A stretch of 7,320 nt of DNA, from positions 1-7,320 of the forward strand of contig CANQOH010000051.1 in the NCBI GenBank assembly GCA_947625425.1, given 5' to 3'. Origin of the DNA: an uncultured Bacilli bacterium. GTDB lineage: Bacteria > Bacillota_I > Bacilli_A > RF39 > UBA660. The notes beneath the pieces were generated by a model, which worked only from the letters and a program-made list of their open reading frames with translations, was not told the DNA's origin and did no database searches. Each line of letters starts with the position of its first letter. The first letter of the stretch is position 1. Below are positions 6,777 to 7,320 of the stretch, piece by piece. A program made the translations under genes and the position numbers.

Positions 6777-6797
6777 ACAGCATTCTCCTTCGGTTTT

Positions 6798-6806
6798 ATT
6801 ATAACA
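6798..6806 (-). promoter_or_regulatory. Extended -10 promoter of the four-helix membrane protein gene
   Basis: TGTTATAAT on the minus strand (6806-6798) is identical to the tRNA-Arg extended -10. No convincing -35 is present at 16-18 bases, as is usual for extended -10 promoters. The transcript would begin close to the AAGGAG ribosome site (6790-6785), giving a very short leader. Confidence 0.55.
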
Positions 6807-6865
6807 CTTATAATAAATTCTTTTTGAAAAATTTATTTGTACTATGGAAAATAGAAAAATTGCAA

Positions 6866-6889
6866 ATAAAAAAGACTTTTTTAAGCCTT
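6866..6889 (-). terminator. Rho-independent terminator of the cold-shock gene
   Basis: On the minus strand AAGGCTT (6889-6883), loop AAAA and AAGTCTT (6878-6872) make a 7-bp stem with one G-U pair and a following U-rich tract. The final codons K-A and the TAA stop (6883-6881) form the 5' arm and loop. Confidence 0.75.
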
Positions 6890-7084
6890 ATTTTCTTCTG
6901 GAAGTAATTTTATGTAATAAGAATTGTTACGATGTTCAAGATTAAATTCAATTTCTTGGTTTTCTTCTAGTAAACAATTCTTTTTAGCGGTATTATCTAA
7001 ATGAGCAAATATACTTTCATGACTATTATATTCGATAAAACCGCAGCCTTTTTCTTTACTCCACCATTTCACTCTACCTTTCAT
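6881..7084 (-). CDS. Cold-shock-domain protein (CspA family), divergent
   Basis: The 67-residue protein has the length and layout of a single cold-shock domain. It opens MKGRVKWW, has an RNP-1-like K-G-C-G-F-I (12-17) and an RNP-2-like I-F-A-H-L (25-29). A final acidic/hydrophobic strand region includes E-x-x-Q-E-I-E-F (40-47). Such proteins bind single-stranded RNA or DNA through surface aromatics and act as RNA chaperones or antiterminators in the cytoplasm. Compared with the canonical pattern, F-N after K-W is W-S, the first Phe of G-F-G-F-I is Cys, and the last Phe of V-F-V-H-F is Leu, so the aromatic face is reduced. The ATG at 7084-7082 has AAGGG 8 bases upstream. Its promoter allows a leader of only about 20 bases, so the long structured leader known from cspA is absent. 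It lies next to an rRNA operon end. Confidence 0.88.
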   Translation of the reverse strand: MKGRVKWWSKEKGCGFIEYNSHESIFAHLDNTAKKNCLLEENQEIEFNLEHRNNSYYIKLLPEENKA

Positions 7085-7110
7085 AATCTCTACCCTTTCT
7101 TTATATTAAT

Positions 7111-7139
7111 ATTTTATCATACATTTGTTTGCTAAACAA
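7111..7139 (-). promoter_or_regulatory. Promoter of the cold-shock-domain gene
   Basis: On the minus strand TTGTTT (-35, 7139-7134) and TAAAAT (-10, 7116-7111), with a TGA extension just before the -10, have a 17-base spacing. The start would fall near 7104, about 20 bases before the ATG. From here to the 5S end (7140-7220) I see only AT-rich filler and no gene. Confidence 0.6.
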
Positions 7140-7220
7140 TATATTTTTTTAACTAATATTATTATATTTACATTTTAAAAAAATATGCATCAGATAGGAT
7201 TATTTAAGGTCCCTCCTCTC

Positions 7221-7266
7221 CCAATTTTTTAAAAAAAAAGGGGAAAAAAGGGCAAAAAAAAATTGG
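7221..7266. repeat. 10-bp inverted repeat and homopolymer tract after the 5S rRNA
   Basis: CCAATTTTTT (7221-7230) is the exact inverse of AAAAAATTGG (7257-7266), with a 26-base spacer. The tract between reads, on the plus strand, A9-G4-A6-G3-C-A9. On the transcribed minus strand this is a run of U and C blocks starting right after the 5S 3' end. The right arm includes the last four 5S bases. It may act in rRNA operon termination or 5S 3' processing; that is inference. Confidence 0.6.
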
Positions 7267-7320
7267 CGACTACCTATTTTTGCTTGTGCTATCTTCGGCG
7301 TATAAGTGCTTAACTTCTCT
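7263..7320 (-). rRNA. rrf: 5S ribosomal RNA, 3' part (cut by window edge)
   Basis: Read on the minus strand from the right edge, the sequence shows the conserved 5S core GAAGTTAAGC, then CGCCGAAGATAG, then ATAGG and a terminal GTCGCCAA. These correspond to the helix III, loop E/helix V and helix I 3' strand of bacterial 5S rRNA. The 5' half lies outside the window, so helix I cannot be checked. From GAAGTTAAGC to the end there are about ten fewer bases than I recall for Bacillus 5S, the loss falling in helix IV/loop D. The mature 3' end is estimated at the C-C-A-A before the T9 run (7262-7254 on the minus strand). It marks the 3' end of an rRNA operon read leftwards. Identity is confident; the exact end is approximate. 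Confidence 0.85.

Noticed and set aside
7221..7262. A-rich tract as a poly(A) tail of a retroelement or an insertion sequence end
   Set aside because: There is no target-site duplication, no transposase or reverse transcriptase nearby, and the tract is interrupted by G blocks directly after the 5S gene.
1..7320. CRISPR array, prophage, toxin-antitoxin or defence system
   Set aside because: No direct repeats with spacers, integrase, attachment site or recognisable defence protein was found; all genes fit ordinary chromosomal functions or unassigned membrane proteins.

Overview
The window is a very AT-rich piece of a low-GC Bacillota-type chromosome. Purine-rich Shine-Dalgarno sites, sigma-A-like promoters with extended -10 elements, hairpin plus U-tract terminators and short intergenic gaps all fit. 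TGA is used as a stop in the CapA-family gene, confirmed by a terminator hairpin spanning it, and Trp is read from TGG in the codons checked. This argues against the Mycoplasma/Spiroplasma code. The compact layout and unusually short 5S rRNA would suit an uncultured mollicute-related lineage of Bacilli (Acholeplasma- or RF39-like). That placement is inference. Most of the content looks like ordinary chromosomal housekeeping; I see no mobile element, CRISPR array, toxin-antitoxin or defence genes.

Left third (1-2602, minus strand): a three-gene lipid operon read right to left. It holds a complete PlsC-type acyltransferase, a 594-residue fatty-acyl-CoA/ACP synthetase of the AMP-binding family starting 1 base after it, and a second PlsC-type acyltransferase overlapping the synthetase end by 20 bases and cut by the window edge. 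Activation plus acyl transfer points to fatty-acid recycling into phospholipid, a split counterpart of the fused Aas enzyme.

Middle (2695-5530, minus strand): three apparently single-gene units. They are a membrane-anchored zinc-ribbon protein of unknown function, a CDF-family cation transporter with altered metal-site residues, and a membrane-anchored CapA/PgsA-family metallophosphatase-like protein. Each ends in a hairpin terminator whose stem includes the stop codon. A tRNA-Arg(CCU) gene on the plus strand is divergent from the CapA-family gene, with the two -35 elements one base apart.

Right third (5745-7320, minus strand): a four-helix membrane protein with an extracytoplasmic domain, convergent with the tRNA across a bidirectional terminator; a small cold-shock-domain protein; and the 3' part of a 5S rRNA, the tail of an rRNA operon. 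The 5S is followed by an unusual homopolymer tract and a 10-bp inverted repeat.
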